A stretch of DNA of 64,000 bases from a bacterium (GCA_024742285.1 JANSYR010000004.1:186001-250000); one strand, 5' to 3'. Numbered from the stretch's first letter, positions 1 through 9,979 are shown. Notes: generated from the sequence alone by a model not told the origin. A program made the numbers and translations.

Positions 1-1
1 C

Positions 2-1345
2 CAGCGCATCCGCCTGGCCACGCAGATCGGCGCGCGTCTGATCGGCGTGCTCTACATCCTCGACGAGCCGTCGATCGGGCTCCATCCGCGGGACAACGAC
101 CGGCTCCTCGAGAGCCTCGAATCGCTCCGCGACCTCGGCAACAGCCTGATCGTCGTCGAGCACGACGAGGCCACGATCCGCCGCGCCGACCACGTGATCG
201 ACATCGGCCCCGGCGCCGGCATCCACGGCGGCCGCATCGTCGCCCAGGGCGCGCCCGCGACCCTCGCCGACGTCCCGGACTCCACCACCGGCGACTTCCT
301 CGCCGGCCGCCGCGGCTTCGCGGTTCCGGAGCGCCGCCCCGTCGACCCGTCGAGGGTCATCCGCCTCGAGGGCTGTCGCGCCAACAACCTCAAGAACGTC
401 GACCTCGAGATCCCGCTCGGCTGCCTGACCGTCGTGACCGGAGTCTCGGGCTCCGGCAAGTCGACCCTGATCAACGACACCCTCCACCGCGTGCTCGCCG
501 GCGCCCTCCACGGCGCCCTCGCCACCCCGGGCGCCCACGACCGCGTCGTCGGCCTCGACCGGATCGACAAGGTCGTGGACGTCGACCAACGCCCGATCGG
601 CCGCAGCCCTCGAAGCAACCCCGCGACCTACAGCGGCCTCTTCTCGGCGATCCGCAATCTCTTCGCCGGCCTCCCGGAGTCGCGGGTGCGCGGCTGGGAG
701 AGCGGACGCTTCTCGTTCAACGTGAAGGGCGGACGCTGCGAGGCCTGCGAAGGCGACGGCGCGATCCGGGTCGAGATGCAGTTCCTGCCCGACGTGTTCG
801 TGACCTGCGAAGTCTGCGGCGGTCGCCGGTACGATCGCGACACGCTGGCGATTCGCTACCGCGGCAAGTCGATCGCCGACGTCCTCGAGATGACCGTGAC
901 CGAGGCTCTCGAGCTCTTCGACACCGTCCCCGCCGTCGCGCGCCCGCTCCAGAGCCTGGCCGACGTCGGCCTCGGCTACATCCACCTGGGACAGAGCGCG
1001 ACGACCCTCTCCGGCGGCGAGGCTCAGCGCATGAAGCTCGCCAAGGAGCTCGCCCGCAAGAGCACGGGCAGCACGCTCTATCTCCTGGACGAGCCGACCA
1101 CCGGCCTCCACTTCGTCGACGTCGAGCTCTTGCTGGGCCTGCTCTCCCGGCTGGTCGAGCGCGGCAATACCGTCGTCGTGATCGAGCACCACCTCGACGT
1201 GATCCGACACGCCGATCACGTGATCGACCTCGGGCCCGAGGGCGGCGCCGAAGGCGGCGAGATCGTCGCGACGGGCACACCGGAAGCCGTCGCGCGTTGC
1301 GAACGCTCCCATACGGGCCGCGCTCTCGCGGGAGCCTTCGACTGA
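2..1345 (+). CDS. uvrA: UvrA excinuclease ABC subunit A, C-terminal part (5' truncated by window edge)
   Basis: UvrA is the damage-sensing ATPase of nucleotide excision repair; it works in the cytoplasm with UvrB and UvrC. The open frame runs in from the left edge, so the true start is outside the window; the first GTG at base 47 is internal. Visible are the Walker B of the first ATPase module ([13 protein letters not shown]), the second P-loop GVSGSGKST at about bases 440-466, a C-x2-C...C-x2-C zinc-finger pair (CEAC, CEVC) at about bases 739-830, the ABC signature [15 protein letters not shown], and a second Walker [11 protein letters not shown]. About 447 residues are present, roughly the last half of a standard UvrA. 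The stop overlaps the next ATG. Confidence 0.97.
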   Translation, partial: QRIRLATQIGARLIGVLYILDEPSIGLHPRDNDRLLESLESLRDLGNSLIVVEHDEATIRRADHVIDIGPGAGIHGGRIVAQGAPATLADVPDSTTGDFLAGRRGFAVPERRPVDPSRVIRLEGCRANNLKNVDLEIPLGCLTVVTGVSGSGKSTLINDTLHRVLAGALHGALATPGAHDRVVGLDRIDKVVDVDQRPIGRSPRSNPATYSGLFSAIRNLFAGLPESRVRGWESGRFSFNVKGGRCEACEGDGAIRVEMQFLPDVFVTCEVCGGRRYDRDTLAIRYRGKSIADVLEMTVTEALELFDTVPAVARPLQSLADVGLGYIHLGQSATTLSGGEAQRMKLAKELARKSTGSTLYLLDEPTTGLHFVDVELLLGLLSRLVERGNTVVVIEHHLDVIRHADHVIDLGPEGGAEGGEIVATGTPEAVARCERSHTGRALAGAFD

Positions 1346-2400
1346 TGTTCCCCTACCAGCCGCCCGAAGACGGAGGTCCCGATCCGAACGAGCCCTATCC
1401 CGGGATCGGTGCGTCGCTCATTCTCGTGATCATGGCGATGTTCGCGTCGGTGTTCACGGCGGTCGCGCTCCTCGGACTCGGCGAGATCGCCGCGCAGGGC
1501 ATCGGCCGCACGATCGGCTTCGGCGCGGTCGCGAGCATGGCCATCCAGCGGATCGGCCCGCCGCAGGGAAGGCGGCTCGGGCTGCGTCGCCTCGAGCCGG
1601 ACGCGATCCCGCTGATCCTGTGCCTGGTACCCGCCGTCTTCCTGATGAGCGAGCTCGACAACTACGCCTACGACTGGGCCCCGGACGAGCCGAACCTGCT
1701 CGAGAGCCTCGCACCGGCGCCCTCGCCGGAAGACGCGACGGACGCGGCCCCGGAGAGGGGTGCGTCCGGCCTCGCCGAAGCGGGGGAAGCCGATCCGACC
1801 GACTCCGACGCGGACGCAGGGGACGCGGGGGTCGGCGAGCGGAGACTGATCGACCCCGAGGATCGCTGGTCGGTGCTGCAGGGGCTGATCCTGATCGCCG
1901 GACTCGTGCCGCTGATCGACGGCTTCTTCTTCTTCGGCGTGATCCAGCAGGGACTGGTCCGCAAGCTCGGCCTCTTCCAGGGCGTCTTCTTCGCCGGGCT
2001 CTTCTGGATGTTGATGCGCGACTATCCCGTGACCGGCGCGACGCGCTTCATGGTCGGCACGGTCTCACTCCTCGGGATGGGCTGGCTCCTCGGCATGGTC
2101 CGCATCGCGACCGGCTCCGTCCTCGGGCCGATCCTGCTCTCGAGCGGCTGGGCCGCGATCGGTTTCGTCGCGGGCGCCTACGAAGGCGTGATCGAATGGC
2201 CCGGGATGAACGTCGAGGGCACGCACCTGCCGTTCACCCTGGTGCTCGCCAGCCTGGGGATCGTCGCCTGGGCAGGCTGGACGGTCGTCGGCGAAGCGAA
2301 GCGTCGACACGAGGCGTTCGTCGCGGCAGAGCCCGCGCCGGACGGACGGCGCACGCGCACGAACGTGCACGAGCTGCGTCCCCCGGACGAGGACGACTGA
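1345..2400 (+). CDS. multi-pass membrane protein, possible degenerate CPBP/CAAX-type protein
   Basis: The ATG overlaps the uvrA stop (ATGA), so the two are probably translationally coupled; a longer frame starting at 1297 would run inside uvrA and is not needed. The 351-residue product has several hydrophobic helices (about residues 20-50, 85-110, 180-290 and 305-330) split by an acidic, low-complexity Asp/Ala/Glu loop at about 120-165. The segment LIDGFFFFGVIQQGLVRK near residue 191 resembles the motif 1 region of CPBP intramembrane proteases (EExxxR), but the paired Glu and the Arg are absent. If related, it is probably catalytically dead. The family assignment is inference; membrane location is clear. 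Confidence 0.7.
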   Translation: MFPYQPPEDGGPDPNEPYPGIGASLILVIMAMFASVFTAVALLGLGEIAAQGIGRTIGFGAVASMAIQRIGPPQGRRLGLRRLEPDAIPLILCLVPAVFLMSELDNYAYDWAPDEPNLLESLAPAPSPEDATDAAPERGASGLAEAGEADPTDSDADAGDAGVGERRLIDPEDRWSVLQGLILIAGLVPLIDGFFFFGVIQQGLVRKLGLFQGVFFAGLFWMLMRDYPVTGATRFMVGTVSLLGMGWLLGMVRIATGSVLGPILLSSGWAAIGFVAGAYEGVIEWPGMNVEGTHLPFTLVLASLGIVAWAGWTVVGEAKRRHEAFVAAEPAPDGRRTRTNVHELRPPDEDD

Positions 2401-2430
2401 CCGGCCTCCGGAGACGCCGCCGCCCCGCTC

Positions 2431-3042
2431 CTAGGGGTCGACGGTCCCGATCTTGGCCTCCACGACGTTCTCCACGTCGCGCGCGATCGACTCCTCGTCT
2501 CGATCGGCGTCGATCCGAACGAGCCCCTCGACGTCGAGCGCCGCGAAGATCGCAGCGACACGCTCTTGAAAGGGCAGGTTCTCGAAGACCGGCTCGCTCG
2601 TCCCGCCCCTCGCGTCGACCCGGGCGAGCCCGGCCTCCGGCGGGATCTCGAAGACGAGCACCAGATCCGGCCGCTCGAACTCGGCCTCGCTGTCGGCGAG
2701 GATCTTCTCCGGGTCGAGGCCGCGCGCGCCCTGATAGGCGACGGTCGAGACGTAGCTGCGATCCGACAGCACGATCCGGCCCGCCTCGAGGGCAGGGGTC
2801 ACGACCTCGCGCATGTGTTCGCGCCGATCCTCGAAGAACCAGGCGAGCTCCGTTTCGGGCTCGACCGCCTCGCCGCTCCGGGCCATCGCCCGGATCTTGC
2901 GGCCCCAGGGTCCATCCGTCGGCTCCCGAGTGACGACCGGATCGAGTCCGCGCGCCCGCAGCGTGTCCGCCAACCGACGGAGCTGCGTCGACTTGCCGCA
3001 GCCGTCGATGCCCTCGAACACGATCAGTTGCCCGCGCTTCAC
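2431..3042 (-). CDS. tmk: thymidylate kinase (dTMP kinase)
   Basis: Phosphorylates dTMP to dTDP with ATP, a cytoplasmic step of dTTP synthesis. The P-loop FEGIDGCGKST lies at residues 9-19, and DRSYVSTVAYQG, the substrate-binding DR(Y/S) region, is near residue 94. TREPTDGPWGRKIR, matching the TREP-G motif, follows the first beta-alpha unit. The length of 203 residues is normal for Tmk. The ATG gives the expected N-terminus just before the P-loop. It is monocistronic here: the 550 bp upstream are non-coding and structured, and a membrane gene converges from the other side 30 bp downstream. Confidence 0.96.
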   Translation of the reverse strand: MKRGQLIVFEGIDGCGKSTQLRRLADTLRARGLDPVVTREPTDGPWGRKIRAMARSGEAVEPETELAWFFEDRREHMREVVTPALEAGRIVLSDRSYVSTVAYQGARGLDPEKILADSEAEFERPDLVLVFEIPPEAGLARVDARGGTSEPVFENLPFQERVAAIFAALDVEGLVRIDADRDEESIARDVENVVEAKIGTVDP

Positions 3043-3235
3043 GTCGCCTCCATGCCCCGCGGTTCACGATTCCCGGAACGCGCCGCCAAGACTAACGCTC
3101 TCGCGCCGCTCAGGCGCTCGCCACCGCGCGCCGACCCCCCGAAACGCGTTGGCACACGCTTCGCAATCCCAATCCACGTCGCCCTCGGGCGAGCCGCGCA
3201 GCACTCCTACAACGGGACCGGGAGCAAGCGCGGCC

Positions 3236-3322
3236 GAGAACGTCGGGCGGGAGCACAGGGTTCGAGTCGGGATTTTTCAATTACGGGGTGAAGCCCCGCC
3301 TCGAGCTCCCGCCCGACGTCTC
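3236..3322. repeat. long inverted repeat, about 18-bp stem with a 50-nt loop
   Basis: The left arm ACGTCGGGCGGGAGC (3240-3254) is perfectly complementary to the right arm GCTCCCGCCCGACGT (3305-3319). Allowing one bulged A extends the stem outward by about four pairs. The intervening 50 nt contain a second small hairpin (CGGGG-TGAAG-CCCCG). It lies between tmk and atpE. It could be an RNA structure or part of a transcription-stop region; there is no U-tract directly beside it. Confidence 0.7.
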
Positions 3323-3385
3323 TCCATCTCTCTACCGCGGACAGCAAGACCCGCCGAGCTGGAAAGTCGCTCCCCGAAAACACGA

Positions 3386-3415
3386 AGAGGGTCGAAGCCA
3401 AAGCTCCGACCCTCT
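3386..3415 (-). terminator. candidate Rho-independent terminator of the atpE-side operon
   Basis: A 9-bp perfect stem (AGAGGGTCG / CGACCCTCT) closes a 12-nt loop that can pair further (AGC/GCT). Read on the minus strand the stem is followed by TCGTGTTTTC, a moderately U-rich tail. It lies about 180 bp downstream of the atpE stop, in the right orientation to end that transcript. Confidence 0.5.
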
Positions 3416-3526
3416 CCGAAAGAGCACTGCGCTCAACCTCTCCCCAACCGCCAGAACGCGCAAAGCGCACGCCCCGCCGCGTCCCGAACGACGTCTGAGG
3501 AGTGGATTCGGGGACAGATCAAGGCA

Positions 3527-3564
3527 GGAATCGTAAGGCGTACTCTTCGTACGCCGTCGATTCC
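3527..3564. repeat. nested hairpin just downstream of atpE
   Basis: The inner stem GGCGTAC-TCTTC-GTACGCC is framed by the outer stem GGAATCG / CGATTCC, giving 14 pairs separated by a small internal loop. It sits 29 bp past the atpE stop on the minus strand. No U-tract follows, so it may protect the 3' end of the mRNA or act as part of a composite terminator. Confidence 0.6.
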
Positions 3565-3592
3565 GAACGCAGAGCTGACCCCGAAGACGCCC

Positions 3593-3895
3593 TCAGATCT
3601 TTCCCTGGAGGAGGAAGGCGATGACGAGGCCGTAAATCGCGATCGACTCGATCAGGACCATGCCGAGGATGAAGTTCGTGAACATGCCGCCCGCGGCGCC
3701 CGGGTTGCGCGCGATGCCCGCGGTGGTGTTGCCCGCGGTGAGGCCCTGGCCGATGCCGCAGCCGAGACCGGCGAGACCGACCGCGAGGCCCGCACCGAGG
3801 CCGGGACCGGTGGCGTCGCCGTCGGCCGCGAACGCGACCGCGGGAACGGCGAAGAAGACGACGGCCCAGACGAGGGTGTTGAGGAAGCGACGCAT
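3593..3895 (-). CDS. atpE: ATP synthase F0 subunit c
   Basis: This is the ring-forming proteolipid of the F0 ion channel. The start at 3895 gives MRRFLNTLV, a 24-residue hydrophobic leader ending AFA-AD, then two transmembrane helices joined by the conserved polar loop ARNP. The ion-binding Glu is in MVLIESIAIYGLVIAF. Gln in GIGQG on helix 1, Ser after the Glu and Tyr four residues on resemble the Na+-type ligand set (Q..ES...Y), though that set is also common in deltaproteobacterial c subunits. The 100 residues exceed the usual 75-90 because of the leader. A purine-rich AAAGGAAAAAC site precedes the ATG. It follows atpB by 241 bp. Confidence 0.95.
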   Translation of the reverse strand: MRRFLNTLVWAVVFFAVPAVAFAADGDATGPGLGAGLAVGLAGLGCGIGQGLTAGNTTAGIARNPGAAGGMFTNFILGMVLIESIAIYGLVIAFLLQGKI

Positions 3896-4136
3896 GATGT
3901 TTTTCCTTTTTCTTTCGTAGGGACCCGGGCAATCGCCGTCGGATCCTTTCCTTTCGAAACCTGCCCGGCGGTCACCCACCGAGCCGACGAGCGGGGCCTG
4001 TCCCCAACCGTCTATTCCCTGCCGCGCGGATTCTTCCCGCGCACAGATTCTTTCGTTTTTCGTGTTCGCGGACTGCCGACCTTCCGGCGAGTGCCCGCAG
4101 CCGGAAAACCAGACGAGCGCCCGCAGCCGAAGGTGT

Positions 4137-4853
4137 CTAGTGCGGCTCCTCGAGCGCCTGTCCGATGTAGATCATCGTGAGCAGCGCGAAGACGAAGGCC
4201 TGCAGGAAGCTGACCAGCAGGCCGAGACCCATGAAGATCGCGGGGACCGCGATCGGCACGAGACCGAGCCAGACGAGGACGACCGTGTGGTCCGCGAACA
4301 TGTTGGCGAGCAGACGAATGCCCAGCGTCAGGATCCGCGCGAAGTGGAGCGGAATCTCGAGGATCAGGAAGATCGGGGCGAGCAGTCGCACGTGATAGTG
4401 CTTTCCGCCGATCTCCTTGTTCATGATCGCGGGACCCATGAACTGGTAGATGTACTTCCAGCCGTGCTGCTTGATCCCGACGAAGTTGTAGACACCGAAG
4501 GAGATGATCGCCCAGGCGAAGGTCACGTTGACGTCGCCCGTCGATCCGAGCATGCCCGGGATCAGGCTCATCACGTTCGAGATCAGCACGAAGAAGAAGA
4601 TCGAACCGACGACGGGGAAGTAGTTCCGCCAGTTCTCGCCGATCGTGGTCTCCCCCAGGTCGCCGAGGGCTTCGATCACGACCTCGACGACGTTGCGGAT
4701 CGACATGCCTTCGTCGGGGACGATCCCGCTCTCGCCAGCCGCCGCGCGGCGGACCGACAGGCCCGCCATCAGGAGCACGAGCGCGGCGAAGATCGCGGAG
4801 AGATAGACCCACGGAATGTGGACAACGTGTTCGAGGCTATGGAAGAGATTCAT
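4137..4853 (-). CDS. atpB: ATP synthase F0 subunit a
   Basis: Stator channel subunit forming the two half-channels next to the c ring in the cytoplasmic membrane. The essential Arg is in LTLGIRLLANMFADHTV, and the C-terminal QAFVFALLTMIYIGQAL is typical of the last helix. The length of 238 residues and about five to six transmembrane helices fit the family. The ATG overlaps the stop of the AtpI-like gene upstream (ATGA), which implies coupled translation. A 241-bp gap separates it from atpE downstream. Confidence 0.96.
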   Translation of the reverse strand: MNLFHSLEHVVHIPWVYLSAIFAALVLLMAGLSVRRAAAGESGIVPDEGMSIRNVVEVVIEALGDLGETTIGENWRNYFPVVGSIFFFVLISNVMSLIPGMLGSTGDVNVTFAWAIISFGVYNFVGIKQHGWKYIYQFMGPAIMNKEIGGKHYHVRLLAPIFLILEIPLHFARILTLGIRLLANMFADHTVVLVWLGLVPIAVPAIFMGLGLLVSFLQAFVFALLTMIYIGQALEEPH

Positions 4854-5515
4854 CGGGTTTCTTCATCCTGCGCAGGGGCGGAGGGCGCGGCGTTCTCGTA
4901 CGCCGCCCGCGCCTGCTCGAATTGAGACCGTTCGAGGGCCTTGTCGTCTGCGGCGAGCTCGGCCGCCGCTTCGCTGAGGAGATCATCGCGTTCGCTCGTG
5001 ATGAGCCGGCCGGGCCGCCAGACGCTGTAGCTCTCCCAGAATTCGTCGTCGCTCTGGTCTTCGGCGAGCGCTGCGGGCCCAGAGAGCGCCGCGGCCCCGG
5101 AAAGCGCCGCGGCCCTGGAAAGAGGCGCGCCCTCGACGAAGGAAGGGAGCGTTGCCGGGTCGACCACCGCCGGCCGGTTCAGCCAGGCGTCGATCACCGT
5201 CGCCGGCATCGTGATCGAAAGACCGATCAGGAGCGCTGCGACGTCGGCGCCGGCCTGCATCGTCACGAAGATCGCGGCGGCCAGCGTGAGGAAGCGCATC
5301 GAGAAGAGCCCGATCCAGGTCCGCGCGCCTTCGATCTCGCCGGTGAAGAGTCGCTTCGCACCGCGATGGATCGCGCCCAGGTTCAGCGCCTCGAGGAAGG
5401 CGCCCGCGGCGAGGCTGCCGGCGAAGTGCGGCGATACCAGGGCGAGCGAAGCGGCGACGGCCCCGGCGGACAGTCCCAGATTCAGTCTCTCGACTCTGGC
5501 AAGCTCGAACTTCAT
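4850..5515 (-). CDS. AtpI-like ATP synthase assembly/accessory membrane protein
   Basis: The first 115 residues hold four hydrophobic helices in the arrangement of the ATP synthase I family, including a NLGAIHRGAKRLFTGE loop. This family is thought to help c-ring assembly or cation supply; the role here is inferred mainly from position, directly upstream of and overlapping atpB. The C-terminal half (about 125-221) is unusual: an Ala/Leu/Ser/Gly repeat (AALSGAAALSGPAAL) and a charged, probably disordered tail. The total of 221 residues is long for AtpI. Confidence 0.7.
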   Translation of the reverse strand: MKFELARVERLNLGLSAGAVAASLALVSPHFAGSLAAGAFLEALNLGAIHRGAKRLFTGEIEGARTWIGLFSMRFLTLAAAIFVTMQAGADVAALLIGLSITMPATVIDAWLNRPAVVDPATLPSFVEGAPLSRAAALSGAAALSGPAALAEDQSDDEFWESYSVWRPGRLITSERDDLLSEAAAELAADDKALERSQFEQARAAYENAAPSAPAQDEETR

Positions 5516-5627
5516 GATTCGCGGCAGCTTCCGCTGCGCTTCCTCGCTTCTCTACTCGGGTCTTCGTCTTGGCTTCGGTCGATCGAGGACGGGGTGGGGC
5601 GCGTGCTTCCGGGCGTCGGCGGCGCGC

Positions 5628-6017
5628 TCAATCCTTCCGCGGGGTCGCGGTCTCGTCTTCGTCTTCCGTCAGGATGTCCGCCAGGCCCGCGTTCTCGCCG
5701 GGTCCCTCGCTCGCATCCCCTTCTTCAGGAGCCGGCGGTTGCGCGTCCGTCTCGCCCGTCCCGTCACCGTGGAGCTGCTTGCCCAGGCGAACGAGTCGGA
5801 GCACGAAGGCCGCGAACCCGATTCCTGCGCCGACGAGAACGCCGGCGGGTGTCGTTTCGTAGTGTTGGTCGAACCAGTATCCGAAGAGCGTCGCGATCAG
5901 GATCGCGCCGACTGCTTCGAAGGCGCCCTCGTACGCGCGACCACCGGGTGCCCCGGACAGCCGCTCGACTTTTTTCTCGAGCTGTCGACGACCGGGATAT
6001 TCCGGGGGCGAACTCAC
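5628..6017 (-). CDS. AtpZ/AtpI-family small membrane protein
   Basis: The chosen start is a GTG at 6017, preceded by the strong site GAGGGGGAG; the open frame reaches further upstream but that part is low in complexity and overlaps the hemL side. The 129-residue product has two transmembrane helices (ILIATLFGYWFDQHY and PAGVLVGAGIGFAAFVLRLV), the classic AtpZ two-helix fold, then an acidic disordered tail. AtpZ proteins sit at the head of F-ATPase operons and have been linked to Mg2+/Ca2+ transport with AtpI. Here it begins the minus-strand atp cluster. Confidence 0.78.
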   Translation of the reverse strand: MSSPPEYPGRRQLEKKVERLSGAPGGRAYEGAFEAVGAILIATLFGYWFDQHYETTPAGVLVGAGIGFAAFVLRLVRLGKQLHGDGTGETDAQPPAPEEGDASEGPGENAGLADILTEDEDETATPRKD

Positions 6018-6111
6018 GCGGGCTCCCCCTCGAGACCCCGCGCGACGAGCGGGTGCCGCCCGGCGAAGTCCCGAAATTCGGCGCGCAAAGTAGCCGTTCA
6101 GGCCCCTTCGC

Positions 6112-7416
6112 TCAACGCAACCGTGCGACGCGGTCGAAGGCGATTTCCGCCGCGTCGAGGGTCTCGGCGATGTCCCGGGGACGGTGGGCCAGGGACACGA
6201 ATCCGGCCTCGTAGGCGGACGGCGCGAGATAGATCCCCTCGTCCAGCATGGCGGAGAAGAAGCGCTTGAAGGCGGCTGCATCAGATTGCTGCGCCTGGGC
6301 GAAGTCGTCGACGGGACCCGTGTGGAAGAAGAACCCGAGCATCCCGCCGACGTGGCGCGCGGTGAACGGGATGTCCCGGGCCTCGGCCCGCTTCGAGAGG
6401 CCCTCGACGAGGGCTCCGGCCCGGGCCGAGAGGATCTCGTAGGTACCCTCGGCCTCGAGGAGCGCCAGGGTCTGGAGCCCCGCGGCGACGGCGAGGGGAT
6501 TCCCGGAGAGGGTTCCGGCCTGGTAGACGTCGCCCGCGGGTGCGATCCGGTCCATCAGGTCCCGCCGACCGCCATACGCCGCCGCCGGCAGGCCGCCCCC
6601 CACGACCTTGCCGAGGGTCGTGAGGTCGGGCTTGACCTTGTAGAGCCGCTGGGCGCCGCCCGGCGCGACCCGGAAGCCGGTCATCACCTCGTCGAAGATC
6701 AGCAGGGCGCCGAACTCGTCGCACAGCTCGCGGAGACCCTTCAGGAACCCGGGCACGGGCGGGATGCAGCCCATGTTGCCCGCGATGGGCTCCACGATGA
6801 TCGCGGCGATGTCCTTTCCCCACTTCTCGAACGCTTTCCGCGTCGCGGCGAGGTCGTTGAAGGGCGCCACGATCGTCAGATCGGTCATCGCCTTCGGCAC
6901 GCCCGGCGACCCGGGGATGCCGAGTGTCGCCACACCGGACCCCGCGCCGACCAGGAGGCCGTCGGAATGACCGTGGTAGCAGCCGTCGAATTTCAGGATC
7001 CGGTCGCGGCCCGTCACCCCGCGCGCCAGCCGGAGGGCGCTCATCGTCGCTTCGGTCCCGGAGCTCACCATGCGGACCTTCTGGACGGAGGGCAGCGCCC
7101 CGCGGATCGCCTCCGCGAGGTCGGACTCCCGGACCGTGGGCGCCCCGAAGCTCGTCCCGAGCTTCATCGCGTCCCGCACCGCCGCGAGCACCTTCGGATG
7201 GGCGTGCCCCAGGATCATCGGTCCCCAGGAACCCACGTAATCGATGAACTCGCGGCCATCGATGTCGCGGAGCCGGCAGCCCCTGGCCGACTCGACGAAG
7301 GGCGGCGTGCCGCCCACGGATCCGTACGCACGTACCGGGCTGTTCACACCGCCCGGAATGCTGCGCTTGGCGCGGGTGAACTCGCGCTTCGAGGCGGAGG
7401 GACGCTTGGGGCTCAT
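6112..7416 (-). CDS. hemL: glutamate-1-semialdehyde 2,1-aminomutase
   Basis: PLP enzyme converting glutamate-1-semialdehyde to 5-aminolevulinate in the C5 pathway of tetrapyrrole synthesis. The N-terminus [20 protein letters not shown] is diagnostic; the PLP lysine is in [17 protein letters not shown], and the cofactor-binding segments [16 protein letters not shown] and [11 protein letters not shown] are intact. The 434 residues match the family. It sits 43 bp downstream of gyrA and 94 bp upstream of the AtpZ-like gene on the same strand. Confidence 0.97.
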   Translation of the reverse strand: MSPKRPSASKREFTRAKRSIPGGVNSPVRAYGSVGGTPPFVESARGCRLRDIDGREFIDYVGSWGPMILGHAHPKVLAAVRDAMKLGTSFGAPTVRESDLAEAIRGALPSVQKVRMVSSGTEATMSALRLARGVTGRDRILKFDGCYHGHSDGLLVGAGSGVATLGIPGSPGVPKAMTDLTIVAPFNDLAATRKAFEKWGKDIAAIIVEPIAGNMGCIPPVPGFLKGLRELCDEFGALLIFDEVMTGFRVAPGGAQRLYKVKPDLTTLGKVVGGGLPAAAYGGRRDLMDRIAPAGDVYQAGTLSGNPLAVAAGLQTLALLEAEGTYEILSARAGALVEGLSKRAEARDIPFTARHVGGMLGFFFHTGPVDDFAQAQQSDAAAFKRFFSAMLDEGIYLAPSAYEAGFVSLAHRPRDIAETLDAAEIAFDRVARLR

Positions 7417-7459
7417 GGATCTCTCTTCCGGGGCCTTCCGGGGCGACGTGGGCCGGACG

Positions 7460-9979
7460 TTAGCCTTCGGCAGAGTCCCCGCCCCCGCTTTCGCCGTCGT
7501 CCGCGATGTCCTCTTCCGCGAGGCGCGCGATCGACACCAGCTTCTCGTCGGAATCGAGACGCATCACGCGAACGCCCTGGGTCGCCCGACCCATCGACGA
7601 GATGCCGTCGACCGGGCAGCGGAGCACCTGTCCGCCGTCGGTGATCAGCATGACGTCGTCGTCGTCGACCACCTGCGCGATTCCGATCACCGGACCGTTC
7701 CGCTCGTTCGCGCGGATGTTGATGATGCCCTGACCGCCGCGCTTCTGCGGGCGGTAGTCGTCGAGGGGCGTGCGCTTCCCGTAGCCGCGTTCGGTCGTCG
7801 TCAGGATCTGCGCGTCACCGGCCAGGATCTCCATCCCGACGACCTCGTCGCCGGAGGCCAGGGCGATCCCACGAACCCCGGTTGCCGTCCGGCCCATCGC
7901 GCGCGCGTCGGTCTCCGCGAAGCGGATCGACTTTCCGAGGCGAGTCGCCAACAGGACGTCGTCGCCGCCGCCGCTGCGACCCGCCGAGATCAGCTCGTCG
8001 CCGTCGGACAGGTTGATCGCGATGATGCCCGCCTTGCGCGGATTCGAAAACGCCGAGAGAGACGTCTTCTTGATCACCCCTTGTCGGGTGGACAGGATGA
8101 TGAACTCGTCCGCCGCGTCTTCGAAGCTTCGCACCGGAAGCATCGTCTGCACGGTCTCGCCTTCCTGGAGTGCGAGCACGTTCACGATCGCCTTGCCTTT
8201 CGCGGCGCGCCCGAGCTGCGGGAGCTCGTGGACCTTGAGCCAGTGGAGTCGGCCGAGGTTCGTGAAGAAGAGCAGGTAGGCGTGGGTCGAGGCGACCCCG
8301 AGATGGCGCACGAAATCCTCTTCGCGGGTCGCCATGCCCTTCGCACCCTTGCCCCCTCTGCGCTGCGCACGATAGAGGGTGACCGGATTACGCTTGATGT
8401 AGCCCTTGTGGGACAGGGTGACGACCATGTCCTCTTCGACGATCAGGTCCTCGTTCGTGATCCCGTCGATCGCCGGGGCGAGCTCGGTCCGGCGATCGTC
8501 GCCGAACTTCTCCTCGACCTCGCGCAGCTCGTCGATCACCACCTCGAGGATCCGGTCATCGCTCGCGAGCAGGTCCTTCAGGTCGGCGATCTTCGCGCGG
8601 AGCTCTTCGAGCTCGTCGAGGACGCGCTGACGCTCCATCGCGGTCAGGGCGCGCAGGCGCATGTCCAGGATGGCCTGGGCCTGTCGCTCGGAGAGGTCGT
8701 AGCGCTCCATCAACTGCGCGCGCGCCGTCGCGGCGTCCGCCGCCGCGCGGATCAGCGCGATGATCTCGTCGAGATGATCGAGGGCGATCGCGAAGCCCTC
8801 GAGGATGTGCGCCCGCGCCTCCGCCTGCGCGAGATCGTAGATCGCGCGCCGGATGACGACTTCCTTGCGGAACTCGATGAAGTGACGGAGCGCCTCCTTG
8901 ATCGAGAGCGTCTGCGGCCGGCCGTTCACCAACGCCAGCAGGTTCACGCCGAAGGTCGTCTGGAGCGGCGTCATCTTGTAGAGCTGGTTCAGGAGCACGT
9001 CTTCCGACACGTCCTTCTTGAGCTCGACGACCACGCGCATGCCTTCGCGACTCGATTCGTCGCGCAGGTCGGAGATGCCTTCGAGGCGTCCTTCCTTCAC
9101 CAGGTCGGCGATCCGCTCGAGAAGCAGCGCCTTGTTGACCTGGTAGGGGATCTCGGTGACGACGATGCGCATCCCGCGCTTCGTCTCCTCGAACTCGGCC
9201 TTCGCACGCAGCGTCAGGTGGCCGCGTCCAGTCGCGTAGTAGCTGCGGATCCCGTCGGTCCCGCAGAGCATCGCGCCGGTCGGGAAGTCCGGGCCGGGCA
9301 TCTTCTCGAGCAGATCGTCGAGCCCGCAATCCGGATTCTCGGCTTCGAGAATCAGCGCCGCGGTCAGCTCGCGCAGGTTGTGGGGCGGGACGTTCGTCGC
9401 CATCCCGACGGCGATCCCCGCGGAGCCGTTCGCCAGGAGATTCGGGAATCGGGTCGGAAGAACGATGGGCTCTTCCATCTGGCCGTCGAAGTTGGGCTGG
9501 AAGTCGACCGTTTCCCGGTCGATGTCGCGGAGCATCTCTTCGGCGAGCCGGGCCAGGCGCGCCTCGGTGTACCGATAGGCCGCTGCGGAGTCACCGTCGA
9601 TCGAGCCGAAGTTGCCCTGGCCGTCGACGAGCGGATAGCGGAGCGAGAAGTCCTGAGCCATCCGGACCATCGAGTCGTAGACCGCGGAGTCGCCGTGGGG
9701 GTGGTAGTGCTTGAGCACCTCGCCGACGACGCCCGCCGACTTCGAGTAGGGACGATTCGGGAGCAGCCCCTCCTGGTTCATCGCGTAGAGGATCCGGCGG
9801 TGGACCGGCTTGAGCCCGTCGCGCACGTCGGGGAGCGCGCGGCTGATGATGACCGACATGGAGTAGGCGAGGAACGAAGAGCGGACTTCGTCCTCGATGT
9901 TCACCGTCGGGAAGCTGTCGTCCGGCGGCGGGGGCCCCTGGCCTTCGCCGTCGGACGGATCTCTGGGTTCGTCGGACAC
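7460..9979 (-). CDS. gyrA: DNA gyrase subunit A
   Basis: Breakage-reunion subunit of the type II topoisomerase that introduces negative supercoils. The catalytic tyrosine is Tyr137 in AYRYTEARL. The region matching the quinolone-resistance determinant reads [11 protein letters not shown], with the Ser and Asp equivalents of the drug-sensitive form. The GyrA box [10 protein letters not shown] lies at the start of the C-terminal beta-pinwheel. The 839 residues are normal. GTG start; it follows gyrB by 47 bp and is probably co-transcribed. Confidence 0.98.
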   Translation of the reverse strand: MSDEPRDPSDGEGQGPPPPDDSFPTVNIEDEVRSSFLAYSMSVIISRALPDVRDGLKPVHRRILYAMNQEGLLPNRPYSKSAGVVGEVLKHYHPHGDSAVYDSMVRMAQDFSLRYPLVDGQGNFGSIDGDSAAAYRYTEARLARLAEEMLRDIDRETVDFQPNFDGQMEEPIVLPTRFPNLLANGSAGIAVGMATNVPPHNLRELTAALILEAENPDCGLDDLLEKMPGPDFPTGAMLCGTDGIRSYYATGRGHLTLRAKAEFEETKRGMRIVVTEIPYQVNKALLLERIADLVKEGRLEGISDLRDESSREGMRVVVELKKDVSEDVLLNQLYKMTPLQTTFGVNLLALVNGRPQTLSIKEALRHFIEFRKEVVIRRAIYDLAQAEARAHILEGFAIALDHLDEIIALIRAAADAATARAQLMERYDLSERQAQAILDMRLRALTAMERQRVLDELEELRAKIADLKDLLASDDRILEVVIDELREVEEKFGDDRRTELAPAIDGITNEDLIVEEDMVVTLSHKGYIKRNPVTLYRAQRRGGKGAKGMATREEDFVRHLGVASTHAYLLFFTNLGRLHWLKVHELPQLGRAAKGKAIVNVLALQEGETVQTMLPVRSFEDAADEFIILSTRQGVIKKTSLSAFSNPRKAGIIAINLSDGDELISAGRSGGGDDVLLATRLGKSIRFAETDARAMGRTATGVRGIALASGDEVVGMEILAGDAQILTTTERGYGKRTPLDDYRPQKRGGQGIINIRANERNGPVIGIAQVVDDDDVMLITDGGQVLRCPVDGISSMGRATQGVRVMRLDSDEKLVSIARLAEEDIADDGESGGGDSAEG

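Larger units (their letters stand above)
3043..3592. other. 550-bp structured intergenic region between tmk and atpE
   Basis: No credible gene is seen. The stretch holds three clear inverted repeats: a long-looped stem at 3236-3322, a terminator-like hairpin at 3386-3415 and a nested hairpin at 3527-3564, each annotated separately. Open frames crossing it are GC-rich and low in complexity. It must contain the tmk promoter and the end of the atp transcript, both reading on the minus strand. Confidence 0.6.

Noticed and set aside
3660-4180. Plus-strand frames opposite atpE and atpB
   Set aside because: Shadows of the certain F0 genes; no independent support.
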